A stretch of DNA of 64,000 nucleotides, taken from Dicaeum eximium. Lineage: Eukaryota; Chordata; Aves; Passeriformes; Dicaeidae. Below are positions 50,201 through 62,900 of this stretch, piece after piece. Position numbers and translations under genes: made by a program. Below the pieces are notes generated by a model, which saw nothing but the letters and a program-made list of their open reading frames with translations, searched no databases and had not been told where the DNA came from. The stretch lies in contig VWZP01001599.1 in the NCBI GenBank assembly GCA_013396995.1, positions 634,206 to 698,205 on the forward strand, read 5' to 3'. Numbering within the stretch: the stretch's first letter is position 1; each line of letters begins with the position of its first letter.

Positions 50201-52460
50201 GAATCCTATGAGACTAAACAAATAATAAAGTTTGGAGAGCTTGCTCACTTTCCAATAATTCTCCATTATAAACATAGAAATACAGAAATTTCACACTTAG
50301 AAGAAACAATTTTTAAAGTATGGGTGAAAGGAGACCTTTGAACAGACTGGGGCGAGGGAGGTAAATTTAGTCATGGAAAAGCTAAAGAATTAGAACTAAA
50401 ATTATTTTGGCAACAATACCTTCTTCCCCTTATGTCTGCATAGTATGACATTTTTCAATTACGTTGTGAGCTACTGCATTGCTTGAAAATCTCTGCCTCT
50501 CCCACTGCACTGGCAGTACAATTTCCAAGCAAAGGATCATAGGAAAGAGAATGTCATTCTTCTGTATTGAAGATGCACTCATCCACTGTCTATGAATGAC
50601 ATGGAAAAACAAACAGACCATCTTTATCTCTCTTCTCATCTCTCATTAACTGGAAAATAGCTGATAATTTAACTGAGCACTTTTAGTGGAGGACAGATGT
50701 GATAGATTCATGCTACAAAATGCCATTTGGTTTTACCTATAAAATGTACAGTGTAGAAGCAAACTATCACAAGGGTACAGTTGCATAAGGTCACCAACAA
50801 AGATCAGAGAGCCTGAAGGTCTTTTGACATGAGTAGCCATCCACATCACTTAGCTTGCTTCTTTTGGGAGGGAAGAAGTTAATTCTGAGAAAATGGACTC
50901 ACTCTGCACAAAGGCAAAGAAGCCATTGCTGCTGCTGTAAGTGCTGAGAAACAACAGATGCATAAGGAACCCTATGAGATGGATTTGTCACCACCAATGC
51001 CTATTTTACAGATATTCATACACAGAGATTTGCAAGCTACATTTTAATTTATAAAAATAGAAAATACTTCAATTTTTTCACAAAACATAATGAAACAAAT
51101 ATGTACAATGTGTAATGTAATCTGTCCTATAACTAAAAACACTTTGTTTGAAAGGCCATTCACTGATATGCATGATGCTATGTTTTTATATGGTTCTCGG
51201 CATATAGTATCCCCAAACACTTCAAGGGAAAACTTTTCTCCTCAGAGATATGTCCGTTTTGAATAACATTTGAACGACAAAAAAAAAAAAGGTGGGGAAA
51301 GGGACTGTCCAGACCACACCTTTGTTATTTAAGCCATTTTTAATAACTCTTTTTAACTGTTCAAATTATGGTGAATGAAGGCAAACAAAACATTTGGCCA
51401 CATTAACTTTGCCTTTTATTTCATAGGACAGGTATTTTGCAGAAAACTGCTCATTAAATCGCTCATTAAATCATCAATCACTTTCACTGGCCAAAATACG
51501 TCCAAACCCTATTTCTCAAAAAGCAATTCTTAATTGCTGTGTTGGAACTATCTCAAGTAAAAGTGTTACAGGTAAAACTCATCACAAGCTTTAGAATATG
51601 CTTGGATGTATCCCCAAAATTATTTATTTTTTATAGCTAGGATATAGACTGAATTTGTATTGAGCACCATATACCTGCCAAGCAGGCTGCTTTGTTCAAT
51701 ATCTAAACTTACTTTAATTATTCATGACTTTTAAATGAGCAGAGGTTCTTAACAAGAAGTATTATGTGAAAATTGCACCAGCTGAATAATAACTCCTGCA
51801 CAAGTTAAACACTTGGTTGAGCAAACAAGACCTATTACAGCTGCCTCCTGAGGAGAAGAACAGCCCAACAACTTATGTTTTCAATGAGCTGTCCTGTCTT
51901 CTTTTTAACCATGATGGAACACATTGCTCCAAAACCAATCAATAAAAGACAGCCTCAGTGGTAGAGACAGCACTACATCTGCCCTCTATCTAACATTGCA
52001 CGGAACAGAAAGCTTTTCAGTGAGACTCTTACATATGTTGATGTGACAGAAATATAGAAGAAGAAAAACTATGGTAATTAGTTCTTTTCGTCTCAAGAAT
52101 AATCTCTTCCTGTAGAAATTTCCAGTAGCATGAATGAGTTTGAGATAGAGTGGAGGGAACAGGCTAGAAACAGATTTGCATCAATGCTTTACGCTGGTTA
52201 GGCTTTAATACTCCTTTTGGCTGTACATACTCAAGTTAGAAGACCATACAAACCCTTCCTCACAGGTGGGTGGAATCACAACAAAATAAAGTCGTATTTC
52301 TGAAAGGGGAATAAATCCTATGCCAGACACTGACTCAGCTGGTTCCTAATATTTTCAATTTAATATTGTACCTTTCATGTCTATTTGACAGAGGTGAATT
52401 GTTAGAACATAAGTAGATATAATCAAAAATTAAGAGCTAAACCCAGAACCAATTCACCCC

Positions 52461-52503
52461 TGAGAGCCTTTGAAGGCTCTCAACCAATGTCAAAGGCTCT
52501 CAA
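52461..52503. repeat. 22-bp palindrome plus a third arm copy
   Basis: Arms TGAGAGCCTT (52461-52470) and AAGGCTCTCA (52473-52482) are perfect complements around a 2-base loop. AAGGCTCTCA occurs a third time at 52494-52503, so the right arm is also directly repeated 21 bp further on. Confidence 0.9.
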
Positions 52504-53913
52504 AACAAAGTCTATAGGAAAAGTTTAGCTTGGTATCATCTCTCATGTACCCTTAACCAGTGTAATCTTCCCTGCATATCAACTATTCTATTAATTATTT
52601 ACTCCTGGACATATAAATCCTTTTTAGCACTGCATGATTTAGAATCTAACATGATTTAGAATTGATCGGTATAATTTATACAACTCTAGTTGATGTTTTA
52701 AAACATCTGTTGCACATCTGGGAAAATATCATACTTCAACACACACAGTTTAGTAGAATGGATGCATACAGAAACAAATCTGTGAGTGAAGGTCGTAGGT
52801 GTACCCAATTCTCTCAGTGGGTACATACAAACTCTCTTTGCTTTATGGACACCCTCCAAGTAAAGAAATGCTGACATCATCATAATTGACATTATAACTG
52901 ACATCATCATACCATTACATGGATATATTGCTTTGCCAAAGGTGGCATTTCACTGCAGAAATTATGACCTAGCTGACTGTAAGCTTGCTATGTGAAAATC
53001 GTTAATTTTAAAGCTTCCCTTTGATTAATAAATATCTGGGCTAATTAATTTTAAGTCAAGTCACATATGATATTCCCTTACAAATTAAATCCCTTCTTTA
53101 TCACCATTACTGTCATAAACTCCATCACAAGCTCAGAATTTAGCAAAGAAATCTAAGTATTTCCACATAAAACACAATTCTAAAGCCGAAAAGATCAGAA
53201 ATAAATATAACATCATTTTTTTATATCATGTTTATGGATTCCTCTCATAGTAATTTTTCATGCTTGGAAAAAAAATCAGAGATAGATACGACTCAAAACT
53301 TCTGGAACCAGTGACAGCAATCATATCAGTTTCTGTACAGATGCCCTGATAGCATTCATAAGGACCACTACTATCCATTCTGCAAGGAATAGAAGAGACT
53401 GATGCAAACAGAAATTTATTTGCAAACATCTATGTAAACTCCAGAGGCTGCATTCTTAGTCTTAAGCAAACATTAGCCTGCATGAGCTCAGACTGGGCAA
53501 ATGTTTTCAGAAATAATGTGATGGATTTTTCCCTAGCAAATGCTCACCAAAGCTAACAAAACAAACACAACAGAGAATACTCACAGTATACAGTACCTGC
53601 TCTTAGTAGTCCAGGTACTCATCATCCATTTACTCCCTAAAAATTGCAGATGTTCAAATGAGAAGCAGTAACAATACTGCTTGACTTCAATGCCAAGTCC
53701 CAAGATGAATAGTAACAGAGTGCCTACCAATGGGAACATTTTGGAACTGATTCATGGGAGGAATGGCTTGAGATACCCAGACTATCAGCAAAAGTCACAG
53801 CTTCTAAGGACAGCTCTTAAATGTTAGCATTCCCATACAGGCCAACAACACCTTTAGGCCCATGCAGAGAAATCCTGCAAGCATATACCTTGTTTAAACT
53901 AAAAAGGAATTGT

Positions 53914-54165
53914 TTATCGACCAAAAAAAGCATAAAACTCCCCTGTATTTTTCTCCTCTGAGATTTTATATCTCTTCAAGAGGGCTTTTATTTTCTTCTC
54001 GATCTCTGCCTCAACAACCCTACATCTGATTGTAATTTCACATTCCTTATCTTTCTGTAGACCTCTTATAGCTGGTTCTCCCCAAGAGGAAATTTCTTCA
54101 GCAATGTGAGCCAGGGTTATGCCTCTGGCCCAAGCAAAGTAAAGCCAAGGATCCTTGGACATCAC
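53914..54165 (-). other. 83-codon ORF, origin unknown
   Basis: The frame starts MMSKDPWLYFAWARGITLAH and continues with a mixed, protein-like composition. An acidic/Trp stretch is followed by a long charged region with EIEKKIKALLKRYK, predicted helical. The frame stays open upstream of the first Met, to about 54215. It has fewer low-complexity signs than other frames here. I do not recognise a family; a fragment of a retroviral or other mobile-element protein is possible. No promoter, partner exon or flanking element is visible. Confidence 0.2.
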
Positions 54166-55911
54166 CAGAGCCAGCCTGGGCCAGGGGAAGGCTACAGAGG
54201 GGGTTACCGTGTGAACAGGCTATGTAAGTGACCACTTAAATGAAATACTAAGTTATTCTTTCAAGTGCAAATACAGTTCTGGTTCTTGTACTACTGAGAA
54301 GAAAGGTTTTTCTTCCTGCTAGCAGCCAAGTACCCCATCCTACTTCAGAGGCAGCACTCAAGATGACCAGCTTCAGAGAACAACCTCTGCTGAGTCCCTC
54401 CAAAAAGAGAGCAGTCAAAGTGAACTTTGTACTACAAGGATCTGCCAAATACAATATGAAAATAAAATACTCAGGGCTTCCAGATTTGCAGCTTCAAATT
54501 ATGCAATGATAGCTACAGTATAATGTCCCAAAGATTGATACAGCTTCAGTCTTACTTGGGGGGCCAGATGGGTATATAGGCTGTACATCCACAAAACCAG
54601 GGTCATATGGAGTAATGCAGGAGAAAGAGTTATGCTACCTAGTGCTACACCCATTCTATAAGCTTCTCCCATCTTACATTGCTTCCTGATATCAGATTTG
54701 TCCATAAGATTGTGGGAATCTTTCAATAACGGAAAGGGGTCTTAATGTGGTTAACTTCCATTTGATGCCCAGGAAAATCTGACAAAAAGTTATTTGTACC
54801 TCTCAAGACGTCACTAAAATGACTTTTGATTGAATTATTATATGCAAGGATAATAAAGTTAATTCTGCTTTGTGCTGTTAACAATCTGTGTCCTGAATTA
54901 CATTGCCTACATGTTACATTAATAATCATTTTGCCATTTAATTTCTGTTGACTATCTCTTCAGAATTGATTAATTTATTCCCCAAAGCTTTATAATGACT
55001 TTGGACACACAGCAGAACACATTTAGGATTAGACTTTACATTTGGTGTAGTACTTTCAGGCTCCTGGACATTCAAAACTAGTAAGAGCATTTTTACAGCC
55101 AATTCAGCTTTTCATTTATACAATTCCTCCACGCTTTTAGCTTACAAGTGAAGAGGTGTAAGTTACAAAGATTTGTAAAATATAACTTAATTATGCAAAA
55201 TTTAATCAAGAAATTACATTTTTCTTATAGCTTGAAGTAATTCCTAAAATTCTAATTAAAATCTCCATAATTAATGTTGGCAAAATTGTTCAAGTGTCAA
55301 AGTAGATCATATTCCCCACCTCAAGCAGAAATGATAAAATCATTTTACAATTTATATGCACTATTACTTCTGGGGAAAATATGGCCATTTGACACTTTCT
55401 AAACACTCTGTTCAAAAATGGTCGAAGAAAAACTGCAATGAGTCATACTGGCATTGTACTGCACATGACAAGAATAAAAAATCAAGATTATCCTGGCAAA
55501 AACAGTGGTCTGTGTGTCAGTCAGCAATGTTATCTGGATTTATTACCAATTTATTGTACACTGATTTATTACCAATTGGGTGAGACAAGGTGCTCCATTC
55601 TGTCTGATACGTATTCTTGTTTATTCATTAAACAATAACTTTTGAAAGTTATGTCTGATCAGTGTTAAAAATGCAGGGAATGACCAGCTAAATCTCATTC
55701 ATTGTGGTGACAGTCAAAAAAACAAGAGGAGAAACTGGGTACTCACAAAAGCTATTTGTGTCTCTGTACCAGCAAAACCTGCTCAGGTATACCTGTTCTT
55801 GGAAACATTGGCATGCTCTAGTGACATGCACACAGGAAAGGGCTTGAGCCTTTGCAGTGCAGGAGTTGTGTCCACTCAGCCTGTCATCACATGTGCCACT
55901 CAGTAAATAGG
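54166..55911. other. Unique noncoding DNA
   Basis: No recognised gene or repeat family. Very AT-rich between 54780 and 55360. Confidence 0.5.
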
Positions 55912-56100
55912 TTATTCATCATTGTGCATCTCACACACAGCCCTCTGCCAGCTCCATGTTCCATGACCACCACAGCGTTCTCCACAGAAAGGACTGCAGC
56001 TGTCACAGCCTCCAGCCATTTCTCTGTCTTTCCAAATCATGGTACAGCCTTCTGCACTCATGGCAGACAGTAAGATGAAGACCAACACTAGGGCCAGCAT
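55912..56100 (-). CDS. Candidate small secreted cysteine-rich peptide
   Basis: An ATG at 56100 (minus; G at -3) opens a 62-codon frame within a longer open stretch that starts at 56295. Residues 1-18 (MLALVLVFILLSAMSAEG) look like a good signal peptide: a hydrophobic core, then small residues at the likely cleavage site. The remaining 44 residues have six Cys at positions 19, 32, 35, 39, 43 and 56, a spacing of 12-2-3-3-12, which would allow three disulfides. It is not the beta-defensin, Kazal, WAP or Ly6 spacing. The first Cys follows the signal directly. No intron, TATA box or polyadenylation signal can be assigned with confidence, and it could be a first exon, a pseudogene piece or a chance ORF. 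Confidence 0.25.
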   Translation of the reverse strand: MLALVLVFILLSAMSAEGCTMIWKDREMAGGCDSCSPFCGERCGGHGTWSWQRAVCEMHNDE

Positions 56101-56639
56101 CTCAGGAACATCCTCTCCTTCTGACAGGAGAAACAGTTTAATTCTGCAGTGGCACGTGCAGGGCTGACAGGGGATGCACAGTGGAAAGACAAGAGGGAGT
56201 GGGCAGAGAGGGATATAAGGGGAGGACAAGAAGGAATGGAGATGGGGAACAACACAGTCAAAACAGAAATGGGGCCACAGAGAGTCAAACACCACATTCC
56301 TGGGTTTTGCAGCTGGGTGTGAGGGGCCAGAGAGATTCCCCAGAATTGAGGAAGAGGATGGTATGAAGACAGGGAATCTCTAAAGGAGAAAGGCAAGAGG
56401 AGGCCACAGTTGGAAAGGCATATCATCTCTGCAACTGAATGTTCTCTATAACTCTCATGCTTTCAGAGTTAAAAGACCCACAAACCACAAGACATTTGCA
56501 ATAAATTATGTTGTTTCTTATTGGGCATGAGCACAGGTGTTCTGGAGAGGAATCCAGCGATGACTCCCTGCTTAGTCACATACTGCCATTCCTCCTGACT
56601 GGCTGCTGTTATGGTTTTTACTACTATAATTAATGCTAA
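56101..56639. other. Purine-rich noncoding stretch
   Basis: GA-rich on the plus strand at 56180-56400, which keeps frames open on the minus strand (56088-56426) and yields Leu/Pro/Ser-rich peptides. No gene called. Confidence 0.5.
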
Positions 56640-56960
56640 CAATAGTAATAATAATATTATCTAAAGCTTGGTAGAGCTCTCAATTAGTAGATCTCATAAT
56701 ACTTCCCAGGAACTATTAACTTCTCAGTTTGTCAGTGGCATAAATGAGATTAACTAAAGCGCCATTTGCTTTCAAACGTGCATCACTGTCTGACACTAAT
56801 AGGACTGGCAATTGCCCTTATCCATGTATGTGAGCATAATTATGGTTGTTGTCTGATGTGCTGCCATAAACTAGGAATTTAAAAGTCTCAAATGCTTTTA
56901 AATAAGCTGCCTGCCAGAAGAATCAGGAGGGACATCAGGATACAAAATCTTTAGAGACAT
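56640..56960. promoter_or_regulatory. Possible conserved noncoding element
   Basis: The stretch is noncoding in all frames and free of simple repeats. It is dense in words typical of developmental enhancers, such as CATAATTATGG (homeodomain-like), GCCATAAA and AAGCGCCATTTGC. This is only a resemblance; single-sequence evidence cannot show conservation. Confidence 0.15.
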
Positions 56961-59900
56961 AATTTAGACAGTGAAATGTTGCAGTTGGTTTTTCATATTT
57001 TCTTTCTACCAAATTGCAAATGGAAACTTTTCATTATTATCAGACAATTTGCTTATCATATGTTTCTGTTTAAAATTTTCTGCATAGAATTAGTCCATGA
57101 CTGGTACAAAGCCAGTGACACCTCTGTGCTTGGGCATTCCCATGCCAGTGCAAACCACTGTGCTAGTACAGAGTATCAACACCACAGCCATTTCCACAGA
57201 AGCCAGCCCAGCTCAGAACATACACACTCCTATTTTCCCAAATAAGCTAGGAAAAGTAATTACCTGAAGTATAAGGCCACCTGAATGAAGGCACATGGTG
57301 TTGAAGTTAGTGGGAGCTTTTTGTGAGTTTTGATGTGAATTAGGATTTAAAGTTACTGAAACAGTGTTTAAAGCCTAACTTCTTTTTCCTTTTATTATGG
57401 GTATGAGCAGGGAATCAAAGGTCATAAGAATGGGTTAGAAGAGCATTATTTATGTATATGCAATATAAATTTATCTGCTGGAAGCATGTTGCCAAGCAGC
57501 GTAATAAGTGTTGTATTAACATTTTCAGGATTATATCTGGTATCTTAATTTCTCTTTTTTAGTCAAGTAAAAATTTCTATTTATTATATAAAGATTATAT
57601 AGTCCAAGAAATAATTACATTTTTAACTAATTATGACAAAGTCATACATTGCAGGATTTAGCACAGACTGGTAGAGATGAAGAACTATGCCATTAGTTGA
57701 CTCATGTATTTCATACTATAAAAACACGTAACGAACATAGCAGTTATAAAATTTACCCTGGGAATAAAGTTTTAAAAATAAATACACAGGCTGCTAATTT
57801 GGTCACTGCAAATAAAAAGAACATTCAGTTATGCAGGCAAGTTGGACTCAGATGAGATTGAACACTGTGGCCAAGCAATCAAGGTGCCTTTTGCTTCCAA
57901 AAATGAGTAATTTTTACACCATACTCAGTACAGCTACTCACAACATTATCTTTAGTTTTGGTTGCAATAATGCATTGGAATATCTGCCCTGAGCTATGAG
58001 TTTGTGACATAGTACAAGTGAGTCTCATGCAGACTCTTTACAAGGCCCAGCTGTGACCTAACAACACTCTGTCCTCGTGTTGCAGGCAAAGCTTATTAAA
58101 ACTTGCTAACAAAAGTTGTTGCAAAACTGCATAAGACCAGATGTAACATGAAAGCACATAAGTGTTCCTTTTGCATACTTTTCATGGACACACTAAGACA
58201 GCCCAGGTATTTCTTTATGGTTTACATTTTTTTAATTGCAACACTGGGTGTGCCCAGTCTTGGAATTAAAATTGTGTGAGATTAAAATTTATTTCTCCCA
58301 AATGTCTGTGCTAAAACAACCCCTCAACACCTCCCTTGACTATGCAGAAGTGTTGCACTGATCTGAATGGAAAATCACAAAAGTATCATTGTAGGAAAGA
58401 AATGTTGGAAAAGGTAGTAAATGCATAATCTTTTCCTCATGAACATGATCTGGTTCCTGTTAACAACAGAGTTGCATACTGCAAAATATATTTTGGGGTT
58501 TTTTAGACTGAAACAGCCCATTACAAGCAGTTCATCCATTCATTAAGCACTGTAGAAACCATAACTCTACTTGTATGAATTACCCCCTTATGTATGCTAA
58601 ATATGGACAACAGCTGCATTTAGCAGATTTCATTGATTGCTCAGTGCTCCTGAAGTGTAGAGAAGTGCTGTGCACATTTAGGCCTAAAACGTTTACGGGC
58701 TTCTTTTTCATTATCAGCCAAGGGCAGTTAATCCCTGGAGGAGAGGAGGTACAATGTGTTTTTAGTTTGCTGTTCTCAGTATCAAACTCAATTGTCTTTA
58801 ATTCTCCTCCATTCCTTCCTAAAGCAAACAACTGGTTGTCTGCTTTGTATTCCCCAGTGACTCTGATATTTCAGGCTGTTTGTCTGAATTTCCTTGAAGA
58901 ATCCTCTTTCTTCCAGTCAGACTTCAAAAGAGAATTATCAAGTTGGCATGGCTGTGTAACTAAAGATTACTTTTTCACTTAGCATCCTCTTCATGTTTTT
59001 CCATACACTAATTTTTTTTCAAAATCTCAGCTTCCTCTGTACTTTGAAAAAAATCTTAATCTTCTTTCTCTGTCCTATATTTGTCTCCAGTTGCATGGAG
59101 ACAGAAGTTTGATGGGAGCACACAGCTGTGATGATTACTGAGGGACTGTCTAAGAAAGGAAGAAGCTGGAGATGATGGTTCTTAGCACAAAGACTGCTGT
59201 TGGCAGAAGTCTGAGATGAGGTCCTGAGGGATGCATTTCTGCCAGGAGGAGTGCTTTGAGGAAGAGGATGAGACAATTTAAGGTGGGACTGTAGGAAATG
59301 GAAAAAATTGGGAAGTATTAGGAGAGGAGGAGAATACTGTGGTGAAATCACAGCAGGATGAGAAAGAAATAGTAAGTACAATTCAGTTCCTCAAAGAGAG
59401 ACATTTAGTGCTATTTGAGATACTTTATAGTACTTTAGACATCTCCATGGAACTGGCAGCTAAAATACAGAACACAAGTGAGCTTTCCTGGACTTGCAGG
59501 GGATGATTTCCAAGGACATTTCAAAGGAAAATAGATCCTTATGAGTATCTGATTGAACTATTCCTGGCATATGTGGCAAGACATAGAAATTAGGGAGAAA
59601 CAAGGACCACTCTATATGGAAAGCACAAAAAAGTAATCACAGAAAATGGTAAAAGCAAAGTAGAAAAATGAAAACTTGAGAGGTCATATTAAAGAGAGAA
59701 AACATGCTGAAGAGTAGAAGGCACAGTAGCAAGAGATCTCTGGGGTAATAGTAAACAAGCAGAAAACTGCAGTGCTACTTAAAAGCTGCACTAGTGAGGT
59801 ACTGGCAGACACTACACAAGTCAGGTTAAACTTTGAAAAGATCCATGTCCCACAAGACCTCAAGTTCAACACAGCTCTTACTCTGTAATGTTACAGCCTC

Positions 59901-62900
59901 ATCCATGGGTATATTGAATTAACATGTGGAGGTTTGAATGATACATTTTACTTAAAGGTATACATTTATTACTTTCTAAATGAAAAGCTAAAACTAAGGA
60001 CATTCTGTGAATGAAAAACAATGAACCTTTCTGAGTTCTTGTAGCATGACTGCATGTTACAAGTACCCAAATATCTGGCCTCCTATCCTATATACTCGAG
60101 AATGTATGTACACTGTCAAAAAAGAGAGATAGCATTGAGTGTCAAATACTTTTAAAAAGATTGATCTAAATTAATAATGTTATAGTCCCACACGCTGTTT
60201 GGTTCTTTTTTTTTTTGTTTTTTATTCACTTGTCAAATGGGAGGGGAGGGGAGCTGGAAGACAGTAGCTCTGCCATTGAGGCACATACTTTGCTTATATC
60301 TGAATTAATCTTTCTTGCCAGTTGGTAAGAGCGAGTAAATGAAGGATCATAAAGTCCTTTATCCAATTGAAGGAGAGGGGAAGGAAGAGGGTGGAAAGGA
60401 AGCAGCTTCATCCTCTTGCCTTAGATCAACTGGGCATGAATTCAGGCACTGAGCTGTTTTTCAAGCTGGAAGCAGGAACTGAATTGATATGTTCAGATCC
60501 AGGCTCAAACTGGACTTTTTTCCCCGTGACCTGCATTTGCATGTTCAATTCAGATCCTGATTCAGTTTGATTGATAAAGAACTTGAAAAACATGCTATTT
60601 AATAACAACTCTGCCAGGATAGACTGGAAAATAAAGAAAGATGGCAAATAATTCAGCCTAATGGGATTTTTTATTGCCAAACATATTTACAGATTTCATT
60701 GATTCTACTATGGGAACAAGGAACGTATTCAAGATGGGAGACAGATTCTAAGAGCTTACTTTCAGTGGCCCAAATTTGCCCATTCAAGGTTTAAGTCTAT
60801 ACAAAATGCTGATGTACTGGAAGGAAAAAAATAGAATTAGTTGCAACCCCGATGTCTCACCCCATAACCAAAATTCTGTAAACATAGATTGTTCTCTATA
60901 AGGCACTTTAGCAGGCAAGATACCGCATTAAGCATCAAACTAGCTCTGGTGATGGCTTGACATGCAAACTTGACTTCATGTGTTCTTGTGTACCTTTGTC
61001 CTTTTTTCTTTCACTGCTAATGAGCTGCAGCCTAACACCAACAAAGTGTTATGTAGTACCCTGGCCAAAGGAGAGTTCCAGTTCCTATCAGATTTGTGAA
61101 TGCAGAAATAAAAATAGTAAGAAAGGGTATCCATAGCATCCAACGGTATGATCCTATTTTAGCCTAGGAGCCTACTCTGTTAATCAGTAAACCACAGCTC
61201 CTGGGAACTGCCTATGGCTCTTTACTGCTTGGCAAACGTTTCACCTGCTTAGTGAAGCCTGGTGTCTATTGCTCAGCAAGATAACCTCCTCTCAAGGGAA
61301 TGTACCACATGTTTGGAGAGGCCTCATGGGCCTAAAATGAAGCAAAACAAAAATAAAATAAGAAAAATTCCGTTCAGCTGTTGACTTCCCATTGTATTTC
61401 TCACAGAAGAGGGAGAGTAAGAAGAAAGATACAGCAATGTAGTTTCTATTTCAGAGCAACTGAGAACCACCCACAGATCACTGTAGCATACAGTCATTTG
61501 ATAGATGTGAATAGACCCATCAGTGACCAGTCTGAGAACACAGTTTATGTTTTCCCTAAGAAATTAAAGTAACTTTAATTCTTGATGGATTGAAGTGTCT
61601 TCTAAATAATACCAACATTTGTAATTTGTTTTAAAAGCATTTTTTATCACAAGACTATAAATGGGGCAATATGACTGTAAGCATGTCACTCTGTAGGGAA
61701 CAGTAGCTGAAAATCTATTGCAAAGAAGAACTGACTAATTAGTCTACATTTTTAAAAAAATATTTGCTGTCAAACATTTAAACTATCTTTCTGGAAACAC
61801 ATTTCCCAGGGAAACAACTGAAATGACAGGATGTGGATCCCTGAGAATATAAACCTTCCTCAAAATGAGTCCTGTTTCTGTTGAGTTATAGAAAAGTTTA
61901 TTTCCAGTGCTATTTTGTATTTGAAATGCTAGGCATAAAATTAAGGAAAGATATATTTAAAGGTTTTTCAGGGTTCCAGAATCAATACTGTTCAACTAAT
62001 GTACAATAGCTCATTTCAAATAACAAGGCAAATAATTTCTTTTATGGTATATGGTAAGTGTCCCTAAACTTAAACAGTTTAAAGCATTGCTATTAGTTTT
62101 TCAGAGGACATAAAGCCCATACATTACCAGTGACACAAATAGAATAATGTGAGGTTGAAGAAAAAGGGGTTGAATATTAAAGCTGTCACTCCAGGTGAAG
62201 ATGGAGGCTATTTTTGGATCTTCCTTTTAAATTGTGCTAAGAGTAATAATGTATTCATTATCAGACTCCATGGGTACTTGGTAAAACTTATTCTGTATGC
62301 AGTGGTACAAAGTCTAGACACTTTCTAAGATACTTTTACATAACTTAGAGAACATAAAACATATTTCAAAAAATATTTGTATCTTTAGCAAAGCTCAGAT
62401 GAGCTATTTTCCAATACCTCATTATGTATCATGACTTATTCTAACAGCAATTAGGCACCAGGGAGGAAACAGATCTAATACCAGGAAAAACAACTAAATT
62501 AGAGATACCATAGACTTGTTTTGTTCTAGTTATATCCCTGAAGATGAATCTGATATGATGTAATCAAGAAACTGCTAAGAACATAGGTGAAAACTCTGCT
62601 TAATTATTTATTGGACATTGGTGTTTCTAGATTTGCATAACTCAGCTCTTCATATAGTGCAATTTGTATGCTGTGATTTACACTTATAGTTAATTTCTCG
62701 TTTTTTCAAGGCCAGGGTTCTACAACTTTAAAGATTAAAAATTAGGAAATATGAAACTGGGGAAGTTTTCATGGTCACACTTACCATGATTTTCAGCAAT
62801 GCATCTCTCCACAAAATACTTATTCTCATCCTTAACACCCAAAGCACTATGATATTTAAACAGGGGCTACTAATGTTTGCTTGGAAAAAGTCTTTATTTC

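Larger units (their letters stand above)
45975..53913. other. Unique noncoding DNA with small repeats
   Basis: Contains a 9-bp inverted repeat (46405-46430), a GC-rich patch (47040-47270), an AAAC-type simple repeat (49100-49125), an A12 run (51279-51290), the doubled GCTCATTAAATC at 51447-51470 and the palindrome cluster at 52461-52503. No gene was recognised. Confidence 0.5.

Noticed and set aside
58575..58982. 135-codon open frame as a gene
   Set aside because: No motif, no splice logic, and a long overlapping frame on the other strand (58580-58831). Most likely chance.
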